From Dictyoglomus sp. NZ13-RE01 (GTDB lineage: Bacteria > Dictyoglomota > Dictyoglomia > Dictyoglomales > Dictyoglomaceae), in assembly GCA_002878375.1 (NCBI GenBank), contig NIRF01000008.1, positions 1 through 64,000 of the forward strand: DNA of 64,000 nt, read 5' to 3'. The position numbers were made by a program, and so were the translations under genes. Of this stretch, positions 1 through 8,068 are shown piece by piece (positions within the stretch are counted from its first letter, which is position 1; each line of letters starts with the position of its first letter). The notes beneath the pieces were generated by a model. That model saw only the letters and a program-made list of their open reading frames with translations. It was not told where the DNA came from and ran no database searches.

Positions 1-201
1 GTATTTATGGGAGCATTGTTAGTTATTTACTTAACATCAAAAATAGAGAAGGGAGAGCATAGAATAAAGTTATTAAAAGAGGAATTAAAGAGAGGAATAA
101 TAAGCTTCATAAATTTTGCCTTAAGAATAATTGAGATATTAAGATTGAGGTTAAAGATAAGCAAGAAAGGAAGAATTGTGCTTATGATTGGGGGTGATTA
201 A
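1..201 (+). CDS. Unrecognised reading frame open at the left edge
   Basis: An open frame enters from the left edge and stops with TAA at 199-201. Inside the window its first ATG is at 7. The visible part is about 66 residues: a short hydrophobic start, then a Lys/Arg/Ile-rich stretch. I do not recognise it. It may be the 3' end of an upstream gene, or the decayed 5' part of the importer permease whose core resumes in the same frame a few codons later (TAA, one codon, TGA, then permease sequence). It shows no convincing permease N-terminus. Low confidence that it is a functional gene. Confidence 0.25.
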   Translation, partial: VFMGALLVIYLTSKIEKGEHRIKLLKEELKRGIISFINFALRIIEILRLRLKISKKGRIVLMIGGD

Positions 202-207
202 AAATGA

Positions 208-900
208 TTACAGATCAGCCCATGGACTGTTGGACTTCTAAGTATTTCTACAATAACATCTTGGATAATAGGAAATATTCTTGGTGCTATTTGTGGCTTC
301 TTTTACAATAAAAGATGGGCAAGAATAATAGAAAATATTGCTATGTTTATTAGACCTTTGCCTTATTACATTCTTTCACTTATATTATTAGTCATATTTG
401 GTTATGTTTTAAAGTTATTTCCTTTAGGTGGAGGCTTTTCCGTAGGATTAAAACCCTCTTTTAGCTTTAGATTTATATCAGACCTCTTTAGATATGCTTT
501 CTTACCCTTTTTATCCATGGTAATACTTGGTATTTCCGTCACTTTACAAACAATGAGATTAATTGTTCAGAATGTATTAAGAGAAGATTTCGTAGTTTAT
601 GCAAAAGCAGGAGGCATAAAGGATAGAGTGGTATTATTTAAGTATGTAATAAGAAATGCAATACTTCCACAAATTACTGGACTTGCTTTATCTATGGGGC
701 AAATATTTAGTGGGGCGTTAATCACGGAAATCGTATTTTCTTATCCGGGTATTGGAACTCTCCTTTATAATGCCATTCATACAGGAGATTATAATTTGAT
801 CATGGGAATAACTTCTTTATCAATAATTGCAATCTCTACTTTTATTTTAATAATTGATTTGATCTATCCTCTGTTTGATCCAAGAATAAGATATAAATAA
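208..900 (+). pseudogene. DppB/OppB-family ABC importer permease, 5' truncated
   Basis: From about 220 the frame reads as the interior of a dipeptide/oligopeptide-type (BPD_transp_1) inner-membrane permease. It opens with PWTVGLL, continues through hydrophobic segments and the EAA-loop region (around VVYAKAGGIKD, nt 592-624), and ends with the family tail PLFDPRIRY. Family members are about 310-340 residues. Here only about 230 codons remain, because TAA at 199 and TGA at 205 close the frame upstream. The first ATG is at 343 and there is no GTG or TTG before it. The first membrane helix and periplasmic region are therefore missing. The second permease, two ATPases and a GH5 gene follow, so the gene heads an importer operon that may now lack a working permease. 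A deletion, decay or assembly error would each explain it. Confidence 0.75.
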
Positions 901-923
901 AAAAATAGGAGGTCTCATTAAGA

Positions 924-1784
924 GTGAAAGTATTAAAAGATTTACTAAGAGATGGCAAATTTAGATTTGGCTTCATTATACTCTGTTTCTTACTTTTTTT
1001 AGCAATTCTTTCCTTCTTTTATCCGTATAATATAAAAATTTGGAATGTATTTCCGCGAGATCTTCCTCCATCTTTTCAACATCCATTAGGTACAAATTCC
1101 AAAGGACAAGATGTTTTTTGGGAAGCAACTTTTGCTATTAGAAATTCACTGATTCTTTCTTTGATAGCTGCATTACTTTCGAGGATAATAGCTATCATAA
1201 TTGGTTTAATCTCTGGTTATTTAGGTGGAAGAGTTGACAGATTTTTAATGTCCTTTAATGATAGTTTTTTAGTATTACCTTTACTTCCTATCCTTATTTT
1301 AATTTCATCTTTAATTAAAGGAAGATTAAGTTTAGTTACATTAGGGCTTATTTTAGGTATTTTTGGATGGTCCTGGGATGCGCGGGTAATTCGTTCTCAG
1401 ATTTTGAGCCTTAGAGAGAGGGAGTTTACAAATACTGCAATCTTGTCGGGTACTCGTACATTCTCATTAGTAATGAAGGAATATCTTCCTTTCGTTATTC
1501 CCATAGTATTTTCAACAATAATTAATAATATGGCATGGGCTGTAGGTATGGAAATTACATTGGCAATTTTAGGATTATCTAATCTGGAGATTCCCACATT
1601 AGGGACTATGCTTAATTGGGCTATTAGTTATCAGGCTATGCTTTTAGGTATATGGTGGTGGCTACTTACGCCTGTTGTTATATCTGTACTACTTTTCGTT
1701 AGCCTTTATTTATTATCTGTTAGCATTAGTGAATATTTAGATCCGAGAACAAGAATCCAAAGAATAGGAATGGCAAAGGAGTAA
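924..1784 (+). CDS. DppC/OppC-family ABC importer permease
   Basis: Second inner-membrane permease of a dipeptide/oligopeptide-type ABC importer. It is 286 residues from a GTG start, preceded by a strong AGGAGGT site at 907-913. Visible features are the cytoplasmic N-terminus, a first helix near residues 15-33, and the family hallmark HPLGTNSKGQDV (53-64). Several further helices follow, with a coupling region around residues 160-195. Length is normal. It sits 23 bp after the truncated DppB-like gene and 4 bp before the first ATPase gene, so these are one operon. In thermophilic sugar degraders this transporter family often imports oligosaccharides. The GH5 gene downstream suggests that here, but substrate is inferred. 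Confidence 0.9.
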   Translation: MKVLKDLLRDGKFRFGFIILCFLLFLAILSFFYPYNIKIWNVFPRDLPPSFQHPLGTNSKGQDVFWEATFAIRNSLILSLIAALLSRIIAIIIGLISGYLGGRVDRFLMSFNDSFLVLPLLPILILISSLIKGRLSLVTLGLILGIFGWSWDARVIRSQILSLREREFTNTAILSGTRTFSLVMKEYLPFVIPIVFSTIINNMAWAVGMEITLAILGLSNLEIPTLGTMLNWAISYQAMLLGIWWWLLTPVVISVLLFVSLYLLSVSISEYLDPRTRIQRIGMAKE

Positions 1785-1788
1785 GGAT

Positions 1789-2781
1789 ATGATAGTTGTA
1801 AAAGCTGAAAACCTAAGAGCCTATTATATTTTAGATGTTTATGGAGAAAAACAGTTTGTAAAGGCAGTGGATAATGTTAATTTAAATGTTGAAGAGAATG
1901 AAATTTATGGAATTGCAGGAGAGTCAGGTTGCGGTAAGAGCACATTAATTAAAACTTTATATGGCATGATTGAACCCCCATTAAATCTTATAGATGGTAA
2001 GGTTTTTTATAAAATAAATGATGATTATTTAAATATTTTTACCCTGAGTGATTCTGAGATTAAAAAAATAAGGTGGGAATTTATATCCTATATACCACAA
2101 GGTTCTATGAGTGTACTTAATCCAGTGACAAAGATCATAGATACCTTTTATGATTTTGTAAGTGCTCATAAGAAAGATGTTAGTAAAAAAGAGATAGAAG
2201 AATTAACAAAGGAATATCTAAATGCTCTTGGACTTCCCTCAAAAATATTAAGGGCTTACCCCCATCAACTATCTGGAGGAATGAGACAAAGAGTTACAAT
2301 AGCTTTAGCTACTATATTAAAGCCAAGGGTTATTATAGCAGATGAGCCATCAACAGCCTTAGACGTGGTTGCCCAAAGAGGAGTGATTCAACTCCTTAAA
2401 GATATTCAATCTTCACAGAAAAACACCATTATTCTTGTAACCCATGATATGGGGGTACATGCTACTATATCTGATAGGATTGGTATAATGTATGCAGGAC
2501 ATCTTATTGAGGAAGCAAAGACAGAGGAAATTTTTGAGAATCCTCTTCATCCTTATACAAAATATCTTATTGGCTCACTACCCAAAATGGGAGATAAATC
2601 TTATAAAATAAGTGCACCAGGCTTACCTCCAAATCTTATAAATCCTCCATCTGGATGTAGATTTCATCCAAGGTGTGAGTATGCCATGCCAGAATGTAAA
2701 GAGAATATCCCAGAACTGATTAATATAAAAGAGGGGCATAAAGTAGCATGCTTCTTATATGCAAAGGAGAGGAAGATATGA
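1789..2781 (+). CDS. OppD/DppD-family ABC importer ATPase
   Basis: Cytoplasmic ATPase that powers the dipeptide/oligosaccharide-type importer, 330 residues. It has Walker A GESGCGKST (about 44-52), the signature LSGGMRQR (about 160-167) and Walker B IIADEPSTALD with the catalytic Glu (about 182-192). The C-terminal oligopeptide-transporter extension carries a Cys-rich segment, CRFHPRCEYAMPEC. In related proteins such Cys-rich tails can bind an iron-sulphur cluster; that is family knowledge, not shown here. A good Shine-Dalgarno site (AAAGGAG) precedes the ATG. The stop overlaps the start of the next ATPase by four bases (ATGA), indicating translational coupling. Confidence 0.93.
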   Translation: MIVVKAENLRAYYILDVYGEKQFVKAVDNVNLNVEENEIYGIAGESGCGKSTLIKTLYGMIEPPLNLIDGKVFYKINDDYLNIFTLSDSEIKKIRWEFISYIPQGSMSVLNPVTKIIDTFYDFVSAHKKDVSKKEIEELTKEYLNALGLPSKILRAYPHQLSGGMRQRVTIALATILKPRVIIADEPSTALDVVAQRGVIQLLKDIQSSQKNTIILVTHDMGVHATISDRIGIMYAGHLIEEAKTEEIFENPLHPYTKYLIGSLPKMGDKSYKISAPGLPPNLINPPSGCRFHPRCEYAMPECKENIPELINIKEGHKVACFLYAKERKI

Positions 2782-3755
2782 GAAGTATTAATGGAGAATT
2801 ATTAAGGATTGAAAACTTAACGAAAATATTCACTTTGGGAAGTATTTTTTCGAGGATTAAAATCCTTGCGGTAAATAATGTGAATTTTAACATAGATCAC
2901 TCAGAGATCTTTACATTGGCTGGTGAAAGCGGAAGTGGAAAAACTACAGTAGCAAGAATTATATTAGGATTAATAGAACCAACAAAAGGAAAGATATTGT
3001 ATAAAGGCAAAGATGTAACAAGTTTTAAAAGTAGAGATGATCTAAATTATTTTAGGAAAGAGGTGCAAGCTATATTCCAAAATCCTTTTGAAACTTTTAA
3101 TCCTTTGAGGACTGTTATTAGTTATTTAATTGAAACTGCTATGAATTTTAAAATAGCAAAGAATGAAGAGGAAACCTATGAAATTATCGATCGTGCCTTA
3201 AAGTCAGTAGGACTTTCTTTGGAAGAAGTAAAAAATAAATATCCAAGCGAATTTTCTGGAGGACAACTTCAAAGAATCTCTATTGCCAGAGCATTAATAA
3301 CTAATCCAAGTCTTATTGTAGCGGATGAGCCAGTTTCAATGGTAGATGCATCTTTAAGAATGTCCATTGTAAATTTATTTAAAGAGTTAAAAGAAAAAAA
3401 TGGGGTTAGTGTACTTTATATTACTCATGACCTTGCGACTGCTTATTATGTTAGTGATAAGATTGCAATAATGTATAGAGGAGAGATTGTTGAAAAAGGA
3501 CCTGTAGAGAAAGTATTAGGAGAGCCTAAACATCCTTATACTATGCTACTTCAAGAGTCTATACCTGAGCCTGATCCTAAGAAGAGATGGATGAAGAAAA
3601 TTACATTAACAAGCTTTGAAGAGGAAGAATTTTTGTTAAAAGGTTGTAAATTTGCAAGACGTTGTCCATATAAGATGGATAAGTGTGAAAAACAAGAAAT
3701 TCCGGAATTCAATATAGATGGCAGAGAAGTCCGATGCTTATTATATGAATCTTAA
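2778..3755 (+). CDS. OppF/DppF-family ABC importer ATPase
   Basis: Second ATPase of the importer, pairing with the OppD-like protein. I place the start at 2778, where ATGA overlaps the upstream stop and GGAGAGGA lies just upstream. A longer frame from 2748 only adds ten residues inside the previous gene. The 325 residues show Walker A GESGSGKTT (49-57), signature FSGGQLQR (about 158-165), Walker B DEPVSMVDA (about 183) and the C-terminal CKFARRCPYKMDKC Cys segment. It is followed 11 bp later by a GH5 hydrolase gene with its own strong AAGGAGG site, consistent with one sugar-utilisation operon. Confidence 0.93.
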   Translation: MRSINGELLRIENLTKIFTLGSIFSRIKILAVNNVNFNIDHSEIFTLAGESGSGKTTVARIILGLIEPTKGKILYKGKDVTSFKSRDDLNYFRKEVQAIFQNPFETFNPLRTVISYLIETAMNFKIAKNEEETYEIIDRALKSVGLSLEEVKNKYPSEFSGGQLQRISIARALITNPSLIVADEPVSMVDASLRMSIVNLFKELKEKNGVSVLYITHDLATAYYVSDKIAIMYRGEIVEKGPVEKVLGEPKHPYTMLLQESIPEPDPKKRWMKKITLTSFEEEEFLLKGCKFARRCPYKMDKCEKQEIPEFNIDGREVRCLLYES

Positions 3756-3766
3756 GGAGGTAAGAG

Positions 3767-5173
3767 ATGGGTTTCTTGAGAGTAAATGGTAAGTACATAG
3801 TAAATGAGAAAGGAGAAAAAGTATTTTTAAGGGGTGTTTGTTTTGGTGGATGGCTGAATATGGAAAATTTTATTACTGGATATATGGGAGCAGAAAGTGT
3901 TTTGAGAAAAGCAATAAAGGAAGAGTTAGGAGAGGAAAGGTATAATTCTTTCTTTAGAAGTTTCCTTGATAATTTTATTACCGAGAAGGATTTTATATTT
4001 CTTGAAGAGATTGGGGCGACCGTTGTAAGAATTCCTTTTAATTATAGGCATTTTGAAGATGATCTAAATCCTGGAGATTTTAAATCTTCTGGTTTTTATT
4101 ATTTAGATAAATGCGTAGAATGGGGAAAAAAGCATAATATATATCTAATATTAGATCTTCATGCTGCACCTGGTTGGCAAAATCAGGGGTGGCATTCAGA
4201 TAATCCTTTTGGTATATCCTTACTTTGGGAAAACAAGCATTTTCAAGATAGGGTGAAAAACCTTTGGCTTTATATTGCAGAACATTATAAAAATGAGACC
4301 CAAATTGCTGGATATAATCTGCTAAATGAGCCAAACGCTCCCAACATAGAGATTTTAAACAAACTTTATAAAGAATGGGTAAAAGCCATAAGAGAAATTG
4401 ATAAGAATCATATTATATTCTTAGAAGGAAATAGATATTCCACTGAATTTGACGGCTTAGAAGAACCTTTTGATGATAATCTTGTTTATAGTTCCCACAA
4501 TTATACAGTTATGACCCATCGAGGAAGAAAATATCCAGGGGTAGTGGCTGGAATATATGTTGATAAAAAATGGATGGAAAAGAGCTTCTTAGAGAGAAAT
4601 AAATGGATGTTAGATAGAAATATACCTTCTTGGATTGGAGAGTTTGGAGCATTATTTGATGGAGCTATTGAATCACCAACAAACTCGGATTTGGCAAGAC
4701 TTTCTGCCTTGAGAGATCAATTAGAAATCTTTAATATGTATGAACAATATTGGACTATTTGGACCTATAAAGATGTTAAATATCAAGGATTAGTAATTCC
4801 TAAAGAGGATAGTGAATATATACGTAGAATAAAACCTATCCTTTCCTTGAAAGAAAAATTAGGATTAGATTCTTGGACATCAAGGGGTTATGGTATTTTA
4901 ACGGCTGAAACTTCAAGGATTTTGAAGTTAATTGCTCAAGAGGTTGCTGAATATATCAAGGATTTTAGTCTTGACTATGAACATTTTGTCCGAGAGTTTG
5001 ATAATATCTCCATCTATGCTGCAATCAGCAATTTTCTAACACCTTTATTTGCTCTGCAATTTTCAGATATGAGTAGTAAAGAAATAGAAGAAATGCATAA
5101 AGAAGCCTTTGAATTCTCCTATTGTAAGAAAAGAACGTATTTGATTGATATTTTACGGGAAGCTCTAAGATAA
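3767..5173 (+). CDS. GH5-family glycoside hydrolase, intracellular
   Basis: Glycoside hydrolase of the (beta/alpha)8 clan GH-A, family 5 type (endoglucanase/exo-glucanase-like), 468 residues. Opening residues NGKYIVNEKGEKVFLRG are the usual GH5 entry strand. The acid/base Glu is E188 in LLNEPN and the nucleophile is E292 in WIGEFG. Substrate-site motifs such as DLHAAPGWQN (about 130-139) are present. There is no signal peptide, so it should act in the cytoplasm on imported oligosaccharides. That fits its place directly behind an ABC importer. About 100 residues after the barrel are helical and not matched to a carbohydrate-binding domain I know. Beta-glucan or beta-mannan oligosaccharides are plausible substrates; I cannot choose between them. 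Confidence 0.85.
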   Translation: MGFLRVNGKYIVNEKGEKVFLRGVCFGGWLNMENFITGYMGAESVLRKAIKEELGEERYNSFFRSFLDNFITEKDFIFLEEIGATVVRIPFNYRHFEDDLNPGDFKSSGFYYLDKCVEWGKKHNIYLILDLHAAPGWQNQGWHSDNPFGISLLWENKHFQDRVKNLWLYIAEHYKNETQIAGYNLLNEPNAPNIEILNKLYKEWVKAIREIDKNHIIFLEGNRYSTEFDGLEEPFDDNLVYSSHNYTVMTHRGRKYPGVVAGIYVDKKWMEKSFLERNKWMLDRNIPSWIGEFGALFDGAIESPTNSDLARLSALRDQLEIFNMYEQYWTIWTYKDVKYQGLVIPKEDSEYIRRIKPILSLKEKLGLDSWTSRGYGILTAETSRILKLIAQEVAEYIKDFSLDYEHFVREFDNISIYAAISNFLTPLFALQFSDMSSKEIEEMHKEAFEFSYCKKRTYLIDILREALR

Positions 5174-5214
5174 TATTTATTTTGGTCTTTATTTTTTCAT
5201 AAAGAAATATAAGG

Positions 5215-5220
5215 TATAAT
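5215..5220 (+). promoter_or_regulatory. -10 element of a leaderless promoter
   Basis: A perfect TATAAT ends six bases before the ATG at 5227. Transcription normally starts 6-8 bases after this element, so the mRNA would begin at or next to the start codon. There is no Shine-Dalgarno sequence in the gap. The -35 region (5192-5197) is only a T run. Confidence 0.55.
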
Positions 5221-5226
5221 ATAGCC

Positions 5227-5739
5227 ATGAGTAGTTTAAGGGCGTATTTAGATATTGAAACTACTGGGCTTTCTCCTGAATATTCCTATATTACTGTTGT
5301 GGGAATATATATGGAAAATGAGGAAGAGGAAAGATTTATTCAGCTAATAGGAAAAGAGATATCCGCTTATAATCTTTTGTATGTAATGAAAGATGTTAAA
5401 GAGTTATATACATATAATGGTTCCCGCTTTGATCTTCCTTTTATAAAATCCAAGCTCGATATAGACCTTAATGACTTTTTCTATCATACTGATCTTATGT
5501 ATTTGTGTTGGAAAAATGGGCTTTATGGAGGATTAAAGGTTGTAGAGAAGAAACTTGGTATTGAAAGAAGATTAAAAGAAATTGATGGGAGAATGGCGGT
5601 AGAACTTTGGTATAGATATATTTCCCATAATGATATGAATGCTCTATATCTACTTCTTGAGTACAATAAGGAAGATGTTTTAAATCTGAAGATACTCCGT
5701 GAAAAACTTTATCTGCTGGAAAATGAGCTATGTCCATAA
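5227..5739 (+). CDS. DEDD-type 3'-5' exonuclease domain protein (YprB-like)
   Basis: A single RNase H-fold exonuclease domain of 170 residues, like the RNase_H_2/YprB group. Exo I is YLDIETTGL with D9 and E11. Exo II is YNGSRFDLPF with N64, F68 and D69. Exo III lies in EYNKEDVLNL with D150. All acidic metal ligands appear present, so it should be a metal-dependent 3'-5' nuclease, probably on DNA or RNA ends. There is no membrane segment. It overlaps the following beta-CASP hydrolase gene by ten bases, so two nucleic-acid enzymes are translationally coupled. The ATG follows a TATAAT box directly and has no ribosome-binding site. Confidence 0.8.
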   Translation: MSSLRAYLDIETTGLSPEYSYITVVGIYMENEEEERFIQLIGKEISAYNLLYVMKDVKELYTYNGSRFDLPFIKSKLDIDLNDFFYHTDLMYLCWKNGLYGGLKVVEKKLGIERRLKEIDGRMAVELWYRYISHNDMNALYLLLEYNKEDVLNLKILREKLYLLENELCP

Positions 5740-7271
5740 AAATAATACCTCTTGATGGTGTAAATTGTATTGGAGGAAATAAGTTTATAGTAGATGATGG
5801 GCATTACTCTATTTTGTTGGATTTTGGACAAAATTTTAATGAGGAGAGTAAATATTTAGATGAATTTCTTAAACCAAGGTCTGCTTTAGGAATAAAAGAT
5901 CTCTTGTACCTCTCTTTAATTCCTCCAATTAAAGGGCTTTATAGAAAAGACTTAGATATTTTTATAGATTGGAGTAAATTTGAGAATCACAAGTTGTATA
6001 AATCATCAAACGTAATTGGAATTTTATTATCTCACGCTCATTTGGATCATACTGGTTACGTTACCTATATAAATATGGAAATTCCCATTTTGACAAGTCT
6101 TGGAACAACCTATATTTGTAAGGCCATGCAGGATACAGGAAGTGACATTGAAATCTGTTATATAAATGAAAAGATGTTGGAAAATGATGTTCTGAAGGCT
6201 GATAATAAAAATCCGTATTATCGAAGAAGATTTATCATTTTAGAGGAAAGAAAAATAAATGATCTAAGATTCTGGTCTATTTCTCCAGCAAAAAAGAAAG
6301 AGATTTTAGGAGGAGAATTGTTTTTTTCAAGGGAATATGAATTGGAAAATTTCAAAATAAAAGCTATTCCTGTGGATCACTCTATCCCTTATGCTTGTGC
6401 TTTTCATATTGATATCAGTGGTTTACATATCCTTTATACAGGTGATTTGAGGATGCATGGTTTAAAAGCTCATCTAACAAAAGATTTTATAAATTATGCT
6501 AAAAAAATTAAACCTGATATTCTTATATGTGAGGGTACTCATCCAAAAAGTAATAGAAAAACTTCAGAAGAAGATGTGTATGAGAATGTTCTTAGGTTAA
6601 TAAAAAATAATAATAGCTTAGTTATTGCAGATTTTGGTCCAAGAAATATTGAAAGATTAATTAGTTTCTTGAGAGTTGCAAGAGAAACTAATAGAAAATT
6701 AGTTTTGACTTTGAAGGATGTTTATACTCTTATTGCTTTAAGGGAGATAGATGAAGAGATTCCAGACCCAACTAATGATGAAAATATATATCTTTATAGA
6801 GTTCCAAGGGCAAGATCTGATAAAAAATGGGAAGAGATTGTTTATGAGAAAATGCCAAAGGATAGAATAATAGATTTTAAAAACATTAAAGAAAATCCAG
6901 AGGATTATATTTTGTGTTTTTCCTATTATGATTTTCCGAATTTAATTGATATAAATCCTTCGGGAGGTGTTTATATCTATTCATCTTGCGAGGCTTTTAA
7001 CGAAGAAATGCTCATTGATCACAGAAAAATAGAAAATTGGATTGCTTTATTTAATTTTGAGATTTATGGTTCTTTAAAAGATAGAGAAGATCCATATTTT
7101 CATTCCAGTGGGCATATAATTGGCGAGGATTTGGAATTATTGATAGAGGAAGTTAGACCAAGATTTTTAATTCCAGTTCATACAGAACCTGAAAGTAAGG
7201 AATTTTTTGAAAGATTTGATGGATTTTGCAAGGTTGTATTTCTTGATAAAGGAGATGTTTTTGAAATATAG
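5730..7271 (+). CDS. Beta-CASP / RNase J-like metallo-beta-lactamase-fold hydrolase
   Basis: 513 residues with a metallo-beta-lactamase core. The metal motif is LLSHAHLDHTGY (H102, H104, D106, H107). Further ligands fit in the VDHS segment, in YTGDLRMHG, and at the C-terminus in SSGHI and IPVHTEPE, the pattern of the beta-CASP and RNA-specificity motifs of RNase J-type nucleases. The family works mainly as RNA (some DNA) endo/exonucleases with two zinc ions. It differs from canonical RNase J by an insert around residues 55-95 and is likely a distinct branch. The start codon lies inside the previous exonuclease gene. An SDR gene with its own strong ribosome site follows 15 bp later. Confidence 0.8.
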   Translation: MSIKIIPLDGVNCIGGNKFIVDDGHYSILLDFGQNFNEESKYLDEFLKPRSALGIKDLLYLSLIPPIKGLYRKDLDIFIDWSKFENHKLYKSSNVIGILLSHAHLDHTGYVTYINMEIPILTSLGTTYICKAMQDTGSDIEICYINEKMLENDVLKADNKNPYYRRRFIILEERKINDLRFWSISPAKKKEILGGELFFSREYELENFKIKAIPVDHSIPYACAFHIDISGLHILYTGDLRMHGLKAHLTKDFINYAKKIKPDILICEGTHPKSNRKTSEEDVYENVLRLIKNNNSLVIADFGPRNIERLISFLRVARETNRKLVLTLKDVYTLIALREIDEEIPDPTNDENIYLYRVPRARSDKKWEEIVYEKMPKDRIIDFKNIKENPEDYILCFSYYDFPNLIDINPSGGVYIYSSCEAFNEEMLIDHRKIENWIALFNFEIYGSLKDREDPYFHSSGHIIGEDLELLIEEVRPRFLIPVHTEPESKEFFERFDGFCKVVFLDKGDVFEI

Positions 7272-7286
7272 AGGAGGTGAAGAAAA

Positions 7287-8036
7287 ATGGAAAAGGTCGC
7301 TATTGTAACTGGTGGAGGACAAGGAATAGGGAAGGCAATAGTCAAAAAACTTTTAGAAAATCATTACAATGTGGCAGTGGCAGATATTGATGAAGAGGCA
7401 GGGCATGAGGTGGAGGAAGAATATTCAAATTTAGGAAAATTGGTCTATATAAAGACTGATGTATCTAAGGAAGAAGAGGTTAAAAATATGGTAAGAACAG
7501 CCGTAGAAAAATTTGGGGGAATCGATGTTTTGGTAAATAATGCAGGTATTGCTATCAATAAACATATTTCAGAACTTACTTTGGAGGAATGGAACAGAGT
7601 AATCTCTGTAAATCTAACAGGAGCCTTTCTATGTAGTAAATACTGTTTTCCATACTTGAATGAGAGAAAAGGTAATATTATAAACATAGCTTCTACAAGA
7701 GCTTTTATGTCAGAGCCAAATACTGAAGCTTATTCAGCCTCTAAGGGAGGAATTTATGCACTGACTCATGCATTAGCTATTAGTTTAGGACCTAATGTTA
7801 GAGTTAATTGTATTAGTCCAGGGTGGATAGAGGTTAGCAATTGGAAGAAGAAAAGCTTGAGAAAGGAACCAGAACTTACAGAATTAGATCATAAACAACA
7901 TCCTGTTGGAAGAGTAGGGATACCAGAAGATATTGCTAATATGGTTCTTTTTTTGATTTCTGATAAGGCTGGATTTATAACAGGAGCAAACTTTATAATT
8001 GATGGTGGAATGACGAGAAAGATGATTTATCTGTAA
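7287..8036 (+). CDS. Short-chain dehydrogenase/reductase (SDR)
   Basis: Classical SDR oxidoreductase of 249 residues, a typical length. The cofactor motif TGGGQGIG (8-15) is followed by an Asp at the end of the second strand (ADID, about 32-35), which favours NAD(H). NNAG lies at 84-87. The catalytic set is Ser136, Tyr149 and Lys153 in YSASKGG. The C-terminus has the usual ISPGWIEV and GANFIIDGGM. The substrate cannot be told; glucose dehydrogenases and FabG-like reductases look alike at this level. A GAGGTGA site precedes the ATG. The gene ends just before a convergent hairpin. Confidence 0.88.
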   Translation: MEKVAIVTGGGQGIGKAIVKKLLENHYNVAVADIDEEAGHEVEEEYSNLGKLVYIKTDVSKEEEVKNMVRTAVEKFGGIDVLVNNAGIAINKHISELTLEEWNRVISVNLTGAFLCSKYCFPYLNERKGNIINIASTRAFMSEPNTEAYSASKGGIYALTHALAISLGPNVRVNCISPGWIEVSNWKKKSLRKEPELTELDHKQHPVGRVGIPEDIANMVLFLISDKAGFITGANFIIDGGMTRKMIYL

Positions 8037-8040
8037 TTTT

Positions 8041-8067
8041 TAGGAAGGGGATCTTATCCCCTTCCTA
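8041..8067. terminator. Hairpin between convergent genes
   Basis: An 11-bp perfect inverted repeat (arms 8041-8051 and 8057-8067, five-base loop) lies between the SDR gene and apgM, which converge here. The stem is GC-rich enough to end transcription from either side, but neither side has a clean T tract after it, so termination is inferred. Confidence 0.55.
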
Positions 8068-8068
8068 A

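Noticed and set aside
4080-5737. Minus-strand reading frames opposite the GH5 and exonuclease genes
   Set aside because: They are shadows of well-supported genes, with no ribosome sites and no recognisable protein features.
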